This document shows positions 41,595-49,865 of a DNA stretch of 64,000 nucleotides, piece after piece. The stretch spans positions 20,962-84,961 of the forward strand of contig CAZDLO010000005.1 of assembly GCA_964506325.1 (NCBI GenBank). The letters are read 5' to 3'. A model generated the notes under the pieces. That model made no database searches and was not told the DNA's origin. It worked only from the letters and a program-made list of their open reading frames with translations. The position numbers and the translations under genes were made by a program. Position 1 is the first letter of the stretch. The number at the start of each line of letters is the position of its first letter. The stretch is from CAINVV01 sp964506325 (GTDB taxonomy: Bacteria > Bacteroidota > Bacteroidia > Bacteroidales > Prolixibacteraceae).

Positions 41595-44087
41595 CTAGAA
41601 CTCGCCCATACCTCCGCCACCGTTGTTGCCGGAGTCCATGCTTTCCTTATTTGGTTTTGATTTAAAATTGTTGAGTTTGTAGCTCAGTGTAAGCTGGACA
41701 ATCTGTGATTCACGTTTGAATTTAAACTGATTTTCAAAGTTAGGACCGGATGAAGATCCGCTGAATTTCATGGTTCCAAATATGTCCTGCACCTGCAATG
41801 TGGCCGAAAGCCGGTTTTTAAGAAAATCCTGTTTGATGGATGTATTGGCAAAATACATTCCTTCACGTTTTCCCTGGGCAGAAACGGTAGGTCCGCGATA
41901 TACTCCCATCAGCTGGAAACGTGTATATTTTGCAAGTTTCATGTCAAAATTGAGTTTTCCGTCAAAGTTGGTACTGCGCTGGTCAACGCTTTCACCGTTA
42001 ACAGCACCCTTCAGCCAGTAATTGTAAAGAGTTCCGCTTGCGACGAGGCGTATTCCAGGCTTAATCTCATAATTTATCATTAATTCACTTCCCAGGGAAT
42101 AATCATCGTTGAGGTTCGACATGCTATGGTACATAATTCCATCGTCTCCCAGGGTCTGAATCCGGGTCATAAGATCCTGGGTGTGCCGAAAATATCCCTC
42201 CAGCGATACAAATGAGGTATTTAAGCGTTTCAGCATTGTAAGTTCGTAGGAACCTGTATATTCCGGTGTCAGGTTAGGATTGCCGATCCTTATGTTGTAT
42301 GGATCCATGAATGTTGGGAAGGGTTCGAGCATTTGTCCTTCCGGCCTGTTTAATCTCCTGCTGTAACTGGCTTGCAGTTCATACTCTTTTGCAAATTTCC
42401 GGGAAAGGTGAAGGGTAGGAAAGAGATCCACGCGGTTGAATTTATATGTTTCACTCCCTCTTTCACTGAAAAGATTCCGGTTTGTGTACTCGGTCCTAAG
42501 CCCTGCCTGGTAGGTGAAATTGCCGGCCGAATGGGAATAGGTGCCATAAAGGGCATGGATATATTGGGAGAAATCGACCTGACTGCTGTATTTCGGATTG
42601 TTCATCCAATTGTCCATTGAATAGTTGAATTCTTCAAAAACGAAATCTTCCAGGCTTTTCTGAAATCTTCCCTGGTAACCTGCCTCGAGCTTGTCTTTGT
42701 CGTTCAAAGGTAAGGTATAGTTTATCTTAAGCCTGTAATCATTTTGGATAGGACTTTCGTTTGACCTGTATTTGTAAGGTTCATTTTCAATCGGAACCCA
42801 TTGTGAATCTGTGGCGTAGTTGATGTTGTTGGTAATATCATCACCATTGTCCCCGGAAAAATATAGCAGGGACTCAATTTCATGGCCTTTTTTGTTGAAT
42901 TTATGGTTGAAGCTAAGGTTCCCACTCCAGTAATTGCTGCTACGGCCAGAACTGTTATCCTGGTAAAGGTAGGTGGAGGGTCTGCCCAGGTTGTAACGGG
43001 TGCTTTGGTGACCAATATTTGCGTCTCCGTGTTCCATGTAACCCACCGTTCCGACAATACCTACGGAAGTTGAGGCGTTGAAAGTGTAATCAATTCCACC
43101 CTTGATGTTGTTGCCCTTGTGTAACATGGATCCGTCCGACTTTGATTCCCTTGTGGTAATTGTATCGCCGTTTGTAATTTTTTGCAAATATTCACGGGTC
43201 CCTTTCATATTCATATCCGCGAAATCACCACCCAGCATGAAGTCCCATTTCTTGGTCCTGTAGGTAAATGTGGCATCACCCCGGTACCTGTCATGTATGC
43301 CTGCTGTGAGGTTGATCAGCCCGCTGAATGAATCTTTCTGGTTCCTTTTCATCACTACGTTGATAATCCCGGAATCACCATCCGGGTCATATTTGGCAGA
43401 TGGATTGGTAATGATTTCGATTTTTTCGATGCCGGCGGCAGGAAGTTGTCTCAATGCATCACTGCCCTTCACTACACTGGGCTTTCCATCTATAAGAACT
43501 GTGAAATTTGAACTTCCGCGTAAGGTTACATTGCCTTCAAAGTCTGTCTGGACTGAGGGTGTGTTCTCGAGTACCTCAACGGCAGTTCCTCCGGTGGCCA
43601 CAATATTCTGACTTACATTGACCACCCTTCGGTCAATTTTAAATTCAATCCTTTGTTTTTCGGCAACCACTTCCACTTCTTTGATCTTCTGGTCAGCAGA
43701 AAGCAGTTCGATGTTCCCAAGGTCGATAACGGGTTTTGAAGGTGAAATTTGCAAAGGGATTGTTCTTTTTGCAAATCCTATAAAATTAACGCTCAGGTAA
43801 TAGCTTCCGGGTACGAGGTTCTTGAGTTCGAAAGTTCCGTTGTCGGAAGTCATTATTCCTCCTGCCACAGAAGAGTCAGCTGCAGCAAAGATTGCCACAT
43901 TGGCGTATCCCATAGGGGAATCGGTTTCAGCCTCAATTACCTTTCCCCTGACTACAAATTTTTTCGGTGCGGGATTGGTGCCAATGGTTGGTGTTGTAAC
44001 AATAGAAGGCTCAACGGGAGGAGCACTTTGTCCTTTTGCCGTCATAAGGGAGGAAAGGAACAAAAAAAGAAAAAAATATTTATGCAT
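41595..44087 (-). CDS. TonB-dependent receptor-like outer-membrane protein (OMP_b-brl_3 type)
   Basis: An 830-residue outer-membrane protein. A signal peptide ending at MTAKGQS is followed by a carboxypeptidase-regulatory-like domain (VVRGKVIEAETDSPMGYANV to about residue 125) and the plug with NIVATGGTAVEVLENTPSVQTDFEGNVTLRGSSNFTVLIDGKPSV. A large barrel follows from about residue 270, ending with IVQLTLSYKLNN, and then a Lys/Asn/Gly-rich tail. This architecture without a canonical SusC N-terminus, and with no SusD partner nearby, points to the OMP_b-brl_3 family rather than a glycan-uptake SusC. The ligand is unknown; peptides, metals and siderophores are all possible. Confidence 0.88.
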   Translation of the reverse strand: MHKYFFLFLFLSSLMTAKGQSAPPVEPSIVTTPTIGTNPAPKKFVVRGKVIEAETDSPMGYANVAIFAAADSSVAGGIMTSDNGTFELKNLVPGSYYLSVNFIGFAKRTIPLQISPSKPVIDLGNIELLSADQKIKEVEVVAEKQRIEFKIDRRVVNVSQNIVATGGTAVEVLENTPSVQTDFEGNVTLRGSSNFTVLIDGKPSVVKGSDALRQLPAAGIEKIEIITNPSAKYDPDGDSGIINVVMKRNQKDSFSGLINLTAGIHDRYRGDATFTYRTKKWDFMLGGDFADMNMKGTREYLQKITNGDTITTRESKSDGSMLHKGNNIKGGIDYTFNASTSVGIVGTVGYMEHGDANIGHQSTRYNLGRPSTYLYQDNSSGRSSNYWSGNLSFNHKFNKKGHEIESLLYFSGDNGDDITNNINYATDSQWVPIENEPYKYRSNESPIQNDYRLKINYTLPLNDKDKLEAGYQGRFQKSLEDFVFEEFNYSMDNWMNNPKYSSQVDFSQYIHALYGTYSHSAGNFTYQAGLRTEYTNRNLFSERGSETYKFNRVDLFPTLHLSRKFAKEYELQASYSRRLNRPEGQMLEPFPTFMDPYNIRIGNPNLTPEYTGSYELTMLKRLNTSFVSLEGYFRHTQDLMTRIQTLGDDGIMYHSMSNLNDDYSLGSELMINYEIKPGIRLVASGTLYNYWLKGAVNGESVDQRSTNFDGKLNFDMKLAKYTRFQLMGVYRGPTVSAQGKREGMYFANTSIKQDFLKNRLSATLQVQDIFGTMKFSGSSSGPNFENQFKFKRESQIVQLTLSYKLNNFKSKPNKESMDSGNNGGGGMGEF

Positions 44088-44198
44088 GGATCAATAGCTT
44101 AAAATGTATGTAGCTTTTGACGTAGTTGATCCAATACAGTTTAAGGTGATGGTGTTAATTTAAAGTTAAATAAAAAAACAGGTCTGGAATACAGGCCT

Positions 44199-45248
44199 TT
44201 AGGGAGACTTCTTTTGTATGGCAACTGATATGGGAAGGTGGTCACTTACGCCGCCATGGTAAACAGGACCCAGGTAGGTCCGGAACGGTTTTTTACCTAA
44301 ATATTTATTATCCTCTTCCAGTAAAAATTTCTCTGAGCAGATTTTGGCTCCGGTTGAGGTTATTTGCAACCCCTTGCCGGAGCAAAGGCTAAAGGAGCTA
44401 ATAAACTGGTCAAAGATTTCCCATTGACCTTTCGCGCGTATGGTGCCAATCCTGCTTTTTGTCCAGGGGATTGAAAGATTAACCAGCTTCTCCGGGTTGT
44501 CGTTGTCTTTGGAAGAATTAGTCCGCAGTATCCTTGTAAAACATTCTTCGTCAGGTGTCGCATTGAAGTCTCCCATCAGCAGGAATTTACTCTTTGGCAA
44601 TTTAAACAGGAGGGAATCAAGTCTGTTGCGAAGAATTAAAGCCGCGATGTTTCGTTTTCCAACTGATGCAGTATAACCTCCACTTCGCGAGGGCCAGTGG
44701 TTGACAAAAAAACTGATGTCCTCATCTCCAAGTTTTGCCTTGAAATAGAGTATGTCCCTGGAAACAAAACGGCTGACACCTTTGGAGGATACAGGAATGA
44801 AATCATAGTCGACAGGTGTAACGGTTTCCTTTCGGTACAGCAAGGCTACATCTATTCCACGGGGATCTGGCGATTCTTTGTGAATTATGGCATAATTGGC
44901 CGTTTTGAATGGTGTATGGCTGATCAGATATTCGATAACCCATAAATTTTCGACTTCTGCCAGTCCGATGACATCCGGGAAATGACCGTCCGAAGCGGAG
45001 ATGAGCGCGCGGTACAACATCATTACTTTTTGATTCAGCCTTGCAACCGACCAGTGGCATTTGCCTGATGGAGTAAATTCTTCGTCATTGGTTGCAGGGT
45101 CGTTCCTGGGGTCGAATAAATTTTCAGTGTTGTAGAATACCGCCCTGTAACATTCGCTTGTTTTGTTCTGACCTGTCAACTCAAGGGAAAGAAGAGCAAA
45201 TATAAACAGGAGAATAGTTTTATGGCCTTGCGCACAATGCATCTGCAT
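44199..45248 (-). CDS. Secreted endonuclease/exonuclease/phosphatase-family protein
   Basis: A 349-residue protein with an N-terminal signal peptide (TILLFIFALLSLELTGQ). The EEP-fold motifs are seen: FYNTENLFDPRNDP (Asn/Glu metal site), VIGLAEVENLWVI (Glu), DPRGIDVALLYR, SFFVNHWPSRSGG (His), FLLMGDFNATPDEE (Asp/Asn) and GVSDHLPISVAI (final Asp-His). Such exported members cleave nucleic acids or phosphodiesters outside the cell. It begins directly after the stop of the beta-helix lipoprotein with no gap, so the two are in one operon. Substrate not determined. Confidence 0.88.
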   Translation of the reverse strand: MQMHCAQGHKTILLFIFALLSLELTGQNKTSECYRAVFYNTENLFDPRNDPATNDEEFTPSGKCHWSVARLNQKVMMLYRALISASDGHFPDVIGLAEVENLWVIEYLISHTPFKTANYAIIHKESPDPRGIDVALLYRKETVTPVDYDFIPVSSKGVSRFVSRDILYFKAKLGDEDISFFVNHWPSRSGGYTASVGKRNIAALILRNRLDSLLFKLPKSKFLLMGDFNATPDEECFTRILRTNSSKDNDNPEKLVNLSIPWTKSRIGTIRAKGQWEIFDQFISSFSLCSGKGLQITSTGAKICSEKFLLEEDNKYLGKKPFRTYLGPVYHGGVSDHLPISVAIQKKSP

Positions 45249-46673
45249 CTATTTTTTCTTCTCGATGCGTTCGTAAGCACCCAGGTCCGGCCCCGCATCA
45301 TTTGACCTGCTGGCTCCCTTATAATCCAGCGGGACGATTTTGGCGTAGGTATCCTTCCCCTTGTCCTTGGCTACTGAGAGGGTGTCAAGTTCATAATTTC
45401 CCTTTTGCGGGTTTATAAACCGGGGTGGGATATTGCGTATAACTTCAACAAATCGCTCGGGGGAGGAGATTTTGAAGGTGTCAGTTATTTGGATGGAGCA
45501 ATGATCGAAAAGGTAATTGCTCTTCCCCTGTTTGTCCATCGAGATATTAAGTTCATTGTGGTTTAACCCGCCAATGATGCAATTACCAAAAACGGCCTGG
45601 TTAAGGTCACCTACATATTTTGCCCCATCCTTGCTGCTGACCAGGTAGTTGGAGAGTGTCAATGTTTCAGTTCTGCGTGTGTTGTTGAAACTGAATATAC
45701 TGTTATTGCTGAAGGTCGTATGGTAAAACCGATAATCCCCGCCAAGCAAAAGAGCAGTATTGTAATAGCCTACATTGGCGATTATGCAGTTATAGGCCAG
45801 AATTTTGGATTTCATGGCCCAGATTCCCGACCAGCTCATGTTCTCAATCCTTGTATTTGCAAGTTCGACAGATGCAAATCCTTCTTTTTCTATATTTCCA
45901 ACCTGTAATCCGATGTTTGCGTTTTTAATAACTGCGTGATTGATCAGGTTATCATGGCTTCCGGAAAGAAGAGTAATTCCGTTCCACTGGTCGGGTTGGT
46001 TGGCATAACCGCTTTCCAGCCGGTCTCCCTTGAATACCACCGGTTCTTCAAGGGTCCCGTTAACCAATAGTTTTCCTTTGATTATTAGTCCGGCGTTTTT
46101 GTGGAAACAGATGGTGCAGCCCGGATCAATAGACAGGGTTTGGGTGGAATCCACGAAAGCATAATTGTAGACCAGATAGGGTTTCTCTTTTGTCCAGGTC
46201 ATAGTTTTCACCATTTCAGACCTGACCAGTTTGAAATCCTGTCCCCAGGCAAGTAACCTCACCTTTTGCTCCCTGTTGTTGACCCTGAAAAGAATCGAAT
46301 CTTCAGCCACCATCACCTGTGGCGTAGCAATTTTATCAAAAAGGGCCTCGATAAATATGAAAATGCTGTCATGGGCAGGTATTTCAAGGTTAAGAACTTC
46401 ATTGGATGATTCCCCGTTAACATTAAGGCGGAAGGAACTTTTATCTCCGCCTGCCAGTTCGATGGATGAAATATTGATACGGCTGCCTGAAGAATTGTAT
46501 ACCCTGAGATTCTTGGTCGGTGATCCGATGGTGGTGAAGATTGTATCGAAGGCAATGGTGTCGGATGAAAATGACAGCAACTTACCGGAGGAATCGCTGT
46601 CGCTTTCTTTCTGACATCTTCCGACCAGGAAAAAAATCAGAACCATAACCAATGCTTGTATAAACAATCTCAT
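45249..46673 (-). CDS. Beta-helix surface lipoprotein
   Basis: A 474-residue protein with a lipoprotein signal (VMVLIFFLVGRC, lipobox-like before Cys). The N-terminal third (about 30-160) is an immunoglobulin/beta domain with the pattern FSSDTIAFDTIFTTIGSPTKNLRVYN found in Bacteroidota surface proteins. The rest is a right-handed parallel beta-helix: GLIIKGKLLVNGTLEEPVVFKGD, ITLLSGSHDNLINHAVIKNANIGLQV, and a C-terminal DAGPDLGAYE motif typical of choice-of-anchor or pectate-lyase-like repeats. It may bind or cleave an extracellular polysaccharide. An exact TACCTTTG box on the minus strand (46686-46679) sits next to the start codon, without a clear -33 partner. Confidence 0.8.
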   Translation of the reverse strand: MRLFIQALVMVLIFFLVGRCQKESDSDSSGKLLSFSSDTIAFDTIFTTIGSPTKNLRVYNSSGSRINISSIELAGGDKSSFRLNVNGESSNEVLNLEIPAHDSIFIFIEALFDKIATPQVMVAEDSILFRVNNREQKVRLLAWGQDFKLVRSEMVKTMTWTKEKPYLVYNYAFVDSTQTLSIDPGCTICFHKNAGLIIKGKLLVNGTLEEPVVFKGDRLESGYANQPDQWNGITLLSGSHDNLINHAVIKNANIGLQVGNIEKEGFASVELANTRIENMSWSGIWAMKSKILAYNCIIANVGYYNTALLLGGDYRFYHTTFSNNSIFSFNNTRRTETLTLSNYLVSSKDGAKYVGDLNQAVFGNCIIGGLNHNELNISMDKQGKSNYLFDHCSIQITDTFKISSPERFVEVIRNIPPRFINPQKGNYELDTLSVAKDKGKDTYAKIVPLDYKGASRSNDAGPDLGAYERIEKKK

Positions 46674-46761
46674 ACGTCCAAAGGTAATTAAACAGGAATA
46701 GGTATATGCTGAAAAATACAGGGTGAATGCAGTAACCCAAATATAACAAAAAAAATGGATT

Positions 46762-48222
46762 TTAACTTTTTTTAACGAAATTATTTTCCTTCATCCTGAT
46801 CAGCAATAATCCGGCGAAAGTTATGGCTCCATTGATAATAACCAATTCAAATCCAATTTGATAACCATTGAATATTTTTTCAGAATAGTTGTTGAGGAAC
46901 CATGCAAGTACCGGCGACAAAATAACTACTACCGGAACCAACCGATCCCTGATCCTGTATCGGGTCAGCAAGCCGAAAGCAAACAGGCCTAGCAGCGGGC
47001 CATAAGTCAGTCCGGCAACTTTGAAAACCGCCATGACAACACTCTGGTTGTTGACAGCCTTGAAAATCAATATCACAATCAACAGGAGCAATGAAAATCC
47101 TATGTGTGTAATTCGGAGTATCCTGCCTTTATTTTTGTCTTCACGCGTTCTGAAATTCAAAAAATCAATACAAAAGGCAGTGGTGAGGGAAGTAAGGGCA
47201 GAATCTGCACTGGCATAATTGGCAGCGGTAATTCCCAGCAGGAAGAATACCCCGATCATCAGGTTCATATGGCTGATGGCCAGCATGGGGTATAAGTCGT
47301 CACTTTTCAGGGGAAGGCTGATCTGGTGTGATTCGGCGTAGATGTACAGTAAGGCGCCCAATGTCAGGAACATCCATACCACCCCGACAAAGATGACACT
47401 GAAGGTTACCATATTTTTCTGTGCTTCCTTCAGGTTCTTGCAGGTGAGGTTCTTTTGCATCATATCCTGGTCGAGGCCCGACATGACAATGGTGATAAAT
47501 ATTCCAGCCAGAAATTGCTTGGGAAAGAATTTCCCGGATCGCCAGTCCCAGTCAAAGACTTTTGAATGGGGGCTGTCAGCCACTTTTGTTATCATATCTC
47601 CAAAACTCCATCCCAAACTGGTGAAAATAAAATAGATAGTCAGGACAACTGCGGAAATGAGAAATATTGTCTGCAGTGAATCTGTATAGATTATGGTTTT
47701 AACTCCGCCTTTCGTTGTATAAATCCAGATCAAAAATATACTGATCATTACAGTGACACCGAACGGGATGCCAAAATGTGCAAAAAAAGCAAGCTGAAGA
47801 ACTTCTGCCACCAGGTACATCCTGAATGCGGCTCCGATTGTTCGGGAGAGGAGAAAGAAAAATGAACCGGATTTGTAGGAGAAGAAACCAAGGCGTTCTT
47901 CCAGGTAGGTATAAATGGAGATGAGGTTCATCCGGTAATAGACCGGGAGCAACACAAATGCCACAATCATGTAACCCACAAAATTTCCCATCACAAATTC
48001 AAAATAGGTAAAAGCAGAATTGCCTACCTCCCCCGGTACGGAAATAAAGGTTACCCCGGATATGGTTGTCCCTATCATCCCAAATGCCACAACAAACCAT
48101 GGCGATTTGCGGTTGGCTGTGAAAAATGTGTCAGTGGTGGCTTTTCTGCTGGTAAAATAGGCCACCAGTATAAGGAGAATAAAATATCCTGAAAGAAGAG
48201 ATGCGACAAGAATTGGTTTCAC
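46762..48222 (-). CDS. Sodium:solute symporter (SSS family)
   Basis: A 486-residue membrane protein with about 13 helices. The N-terminus has the SSS features FTANRKSPWFVVAFGMIGTTISGVTFISVPG (unwound helix 1) and GYMIVAFVLLPVYYRMNLISIYTYLEERLG (helix 2/3). MSGLDQDMMQKNLTCKNLKEA and GITAANYASADSALTSLTTAFCIDF (sodium-site helix 8) follow. It imports a solute with Na+. It lies 204 bases downstream of the NamZ-type gene on the same strand, so an amino-sugar such as MurNAc is a fair guess, but the sequence does not show specificity. Confidence 0.9.
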   Translation of the reverse strand: MKPILVASLLSGYFILLILVAYFTSRKATTDTFFTANRKSPWFVVAFGMIGTTISGVTFISVPGEVGNSAFTYFEFVMGNFVGYMIVAFVLLPVYYRMNLISIYTYLEERLGFFSYKSGSFFFLLSRTIGAAFRMYLVAEVLQLAFFAHFGIPFGVTVMISIFLIWIYTTKGGVKTIIYTDSLQTIFLISAVVLTIYFIFTSLGWSFGDMITKVADSPHSKVFDWDWRSGKFFPKQFLAGIFITIVMSGLDQDMMQKNLTCKNLKEAQKNMVTFSVIFVGVVWMFLTLGALLYIYAESHQISLPLKSDDLYPMLAISHMNLMIGVFFLLGITAANYASADSALTSLTTAFCIDFLNFRTREDKNKGRILRITHIGFSLLLLIVILIFKAVNNQSVVMAVFKVAGLTYGPLLGLFAFGLLTRYRIRDRLVPVVVILSPVLAWFLNNYSEKIFNGYQIGFELVIINGAITFAGLLLIRMKENNFVKKS

Positions 48223-48425
48223 TCGTAAATATTATTAGTATATTATTGAATATCAACAATTAAGCGTTGCGCCCGAAGGTGAATTTGAATTTCCTATTGT
48301 TGGCTTAGCCCATGCTCGTTTCAGAAGCATTTTACTGTGCCTGTCGTACCCGGGAAATTGGAAAGAACGGAGGCTGCTGCCGGAATATTTAGACAGGCTT
48401 TAACTGTTCGGGCAATGATTGCAAA

Positions 48426-49580
48426 TCAATAGAGTAAATATTTGGTCCGGATCATCCTGTAATTGTTCAATTCCTCTTGCCAGCTTTCAGCAATCACTTT
48501 TTCATTTTTCCCTTCCTTGATAAGTTTTAAAACCAGGTCATTTCCCATCAGGAGATTAAACCATCTTTCATTGCTTAGGAAATCAGCAGGCTCACTAAAC
48601 TGTTTGTACCAATCCATAAAGTATTTCAAGGTAAAGGCGGGTATCTCATTCATGGTTCTCAAATCCTGTCCGTAGCATGTTTTATCCTTGTGAAGCGGAT
48701 TCATCTCAAATCCTTTGAGGCTTTGGGGTGTAAAAGAGAATGTTCCGAATTTCGGATCCGGAAAGCCCATTACCTGGAATGGGAAAGTAGTGCCTCTTCC
48801 GATACTCACTTTTGTCGCCTCAAAAAAGCAAAGAGAGGGATAGAGCCTTATGGATGCATAGTTGGGTAAATTCGGGGAGGGTTTGACAGGAGGCTCGTAT
48901 TTTGATTTGTGGTTGTAGTTTTTAACAGGAATTATGGTAAGATCACATTTAATCCCATTTTTCAGCCAACCTTCACCGTTGATCATCTTAGCCATTTCAC
49001 CCACAGTACAACCATGAACTACAGGGATCGGATCCACGCCGACAAAAGACCTGAATGCCGGTTTGAGTATGGGCCCTGCACAATAATCCCCATTGGGATT
49101 GGGTCTGTCGAGTATCATCAGCTTCCTGCCGTTTTCGCCACATGACTCCATCACGTAATGAAGGGTACTGATATAGGTGTAGAACCTGCATCCAACGTCT
49201 TGTATATCATAGATCAGCAGGTCAATGTCCTGGAGTTGTTCTTTGCCCGGTTGCCTGTTTTTTCCATAAATGGAAATAATTGGAATACCGGTTTTGGCAT
49301 CCACCGAATTATCGACCTTTTCACCTGCATCTGCCTCGCCACGCAGACCATGTTCCGGAGCAAACAACACTTTTACTGCAATTCCGTTGCTGGTGAGAAA
49401 ATCTACGAGATGTTTTCCCTTTGCTGTTGAGGTGTGGTTTACCACCATTCCGACACGCTGGCCTTTCAGGGTATTCAGGTAAAGATCCGGCTGATCCGCT
49501 CCGCATACCGGTTCGCTTTCCTGGGCCATACTGAAGCTGGCAAAGGATAAAAAAATGCAGAATGCAGCAATTGTTCTCAT
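48426..49580 (-). CDS. namZ: Exo-beta-N-acetylmuramidase, NamZ family (DUF1343)
   Basis: A 384-residue exported hydrolase that removes terminal MurNAc from peptidoglycan fragments. A signal peptide (TIAAFCIFLSFASFSMAQ) is followed by GQRVGMVVNHTSTAKGKHLVDFL, VLFAPEHGLRGEADAGEKV (PEHG contains the conserved catalytic Glu region), IDLLIYDIQDVGCRFYTYI, LMILDRPNPNGDYCAGPIL and FVGVDPIPVVHGCTVGEMA. The C-terminal half has KVSIGRGTTFPFQVMG. The ATG at 49580 gives a standard signal peptide; upstream ATGs would add about 34 residues. It is divergent from the AmiE-like gene and upstream of the symporter, an arrangement like the Bacillus namZ-nagZ-amiE operon. Confidence 0.9.
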   Translation of the reverse strand: MRTIAAFCIFLSFASFSMAQESEPVCGADQPDLYLNTLKGQRVGMVVNHTSTAKGKHLVDFLTSNGIAVKVLFAPEHGLRGEADAGEKVDNSVDAKTGIPIISIYGKNRQPGKEQLQDIDLLIYDIQDVGCRFYTYISTLHYVMESCGENGRKLMILDRPNPNGDYCAGPILKPAFRSFVGVDPIPVVHGCTVGEMAKMINGEGWLKNGIKCDLTIIPVKNYNHKSKYEPPVKPSPNLPNYASIRLYPSLCFFEATKVSIGRGTTFPFQVMGFPDPKFGTFSFTPQSLKGFEMNPLHKDKTCYGQDLRTMNEIPAFTLKYFMDWYKQFSEPADFLSNERWFNLLMGNDLVLKLIKEGKNEKVIAESWQEELNNYRMIRTKYLLY

Positions 49581-49807
49581 CCAATCCGATTTTTGCTGGT
49601 GTAGGGGGTAAACCCTGTGAATAGATTTCATCCTGATGTTGTTAATGATTGAAAATACGTTGGTTTTTGTCCTGCTTTTCATACCCGGTTTTTTTGGTTT
49701 TCAAATATGCAACGCGTGAACAGGTAGGACACTATTTTTTGCTAAGTTAAAGATAACAGTGAAATCATTGGTATCTTGTCGTACCAAATTTAAATTGACT
49801 TGCACGA

Positions 49808-49838
49808 TTTCGGATTTAGCCGGTTTTGGTTAGATTTG
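49808..49838 (+). promoter_or_regulatory. Promoter of the GH3C/AmiE-like gene
   Basis: TTTC (49808-49811), 19-base spacer, TAGATTTG (49831-49838). The -7 box is exact and the -33 has three of four bases. An exact minus-strand -7 box TAAATTTG (49792-49785) just to the left could serve the divergent namZ. Confidence 0.5.
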
Positions 49839-49865
49839 GGCTCATACAACTGTAAGCATTAATGA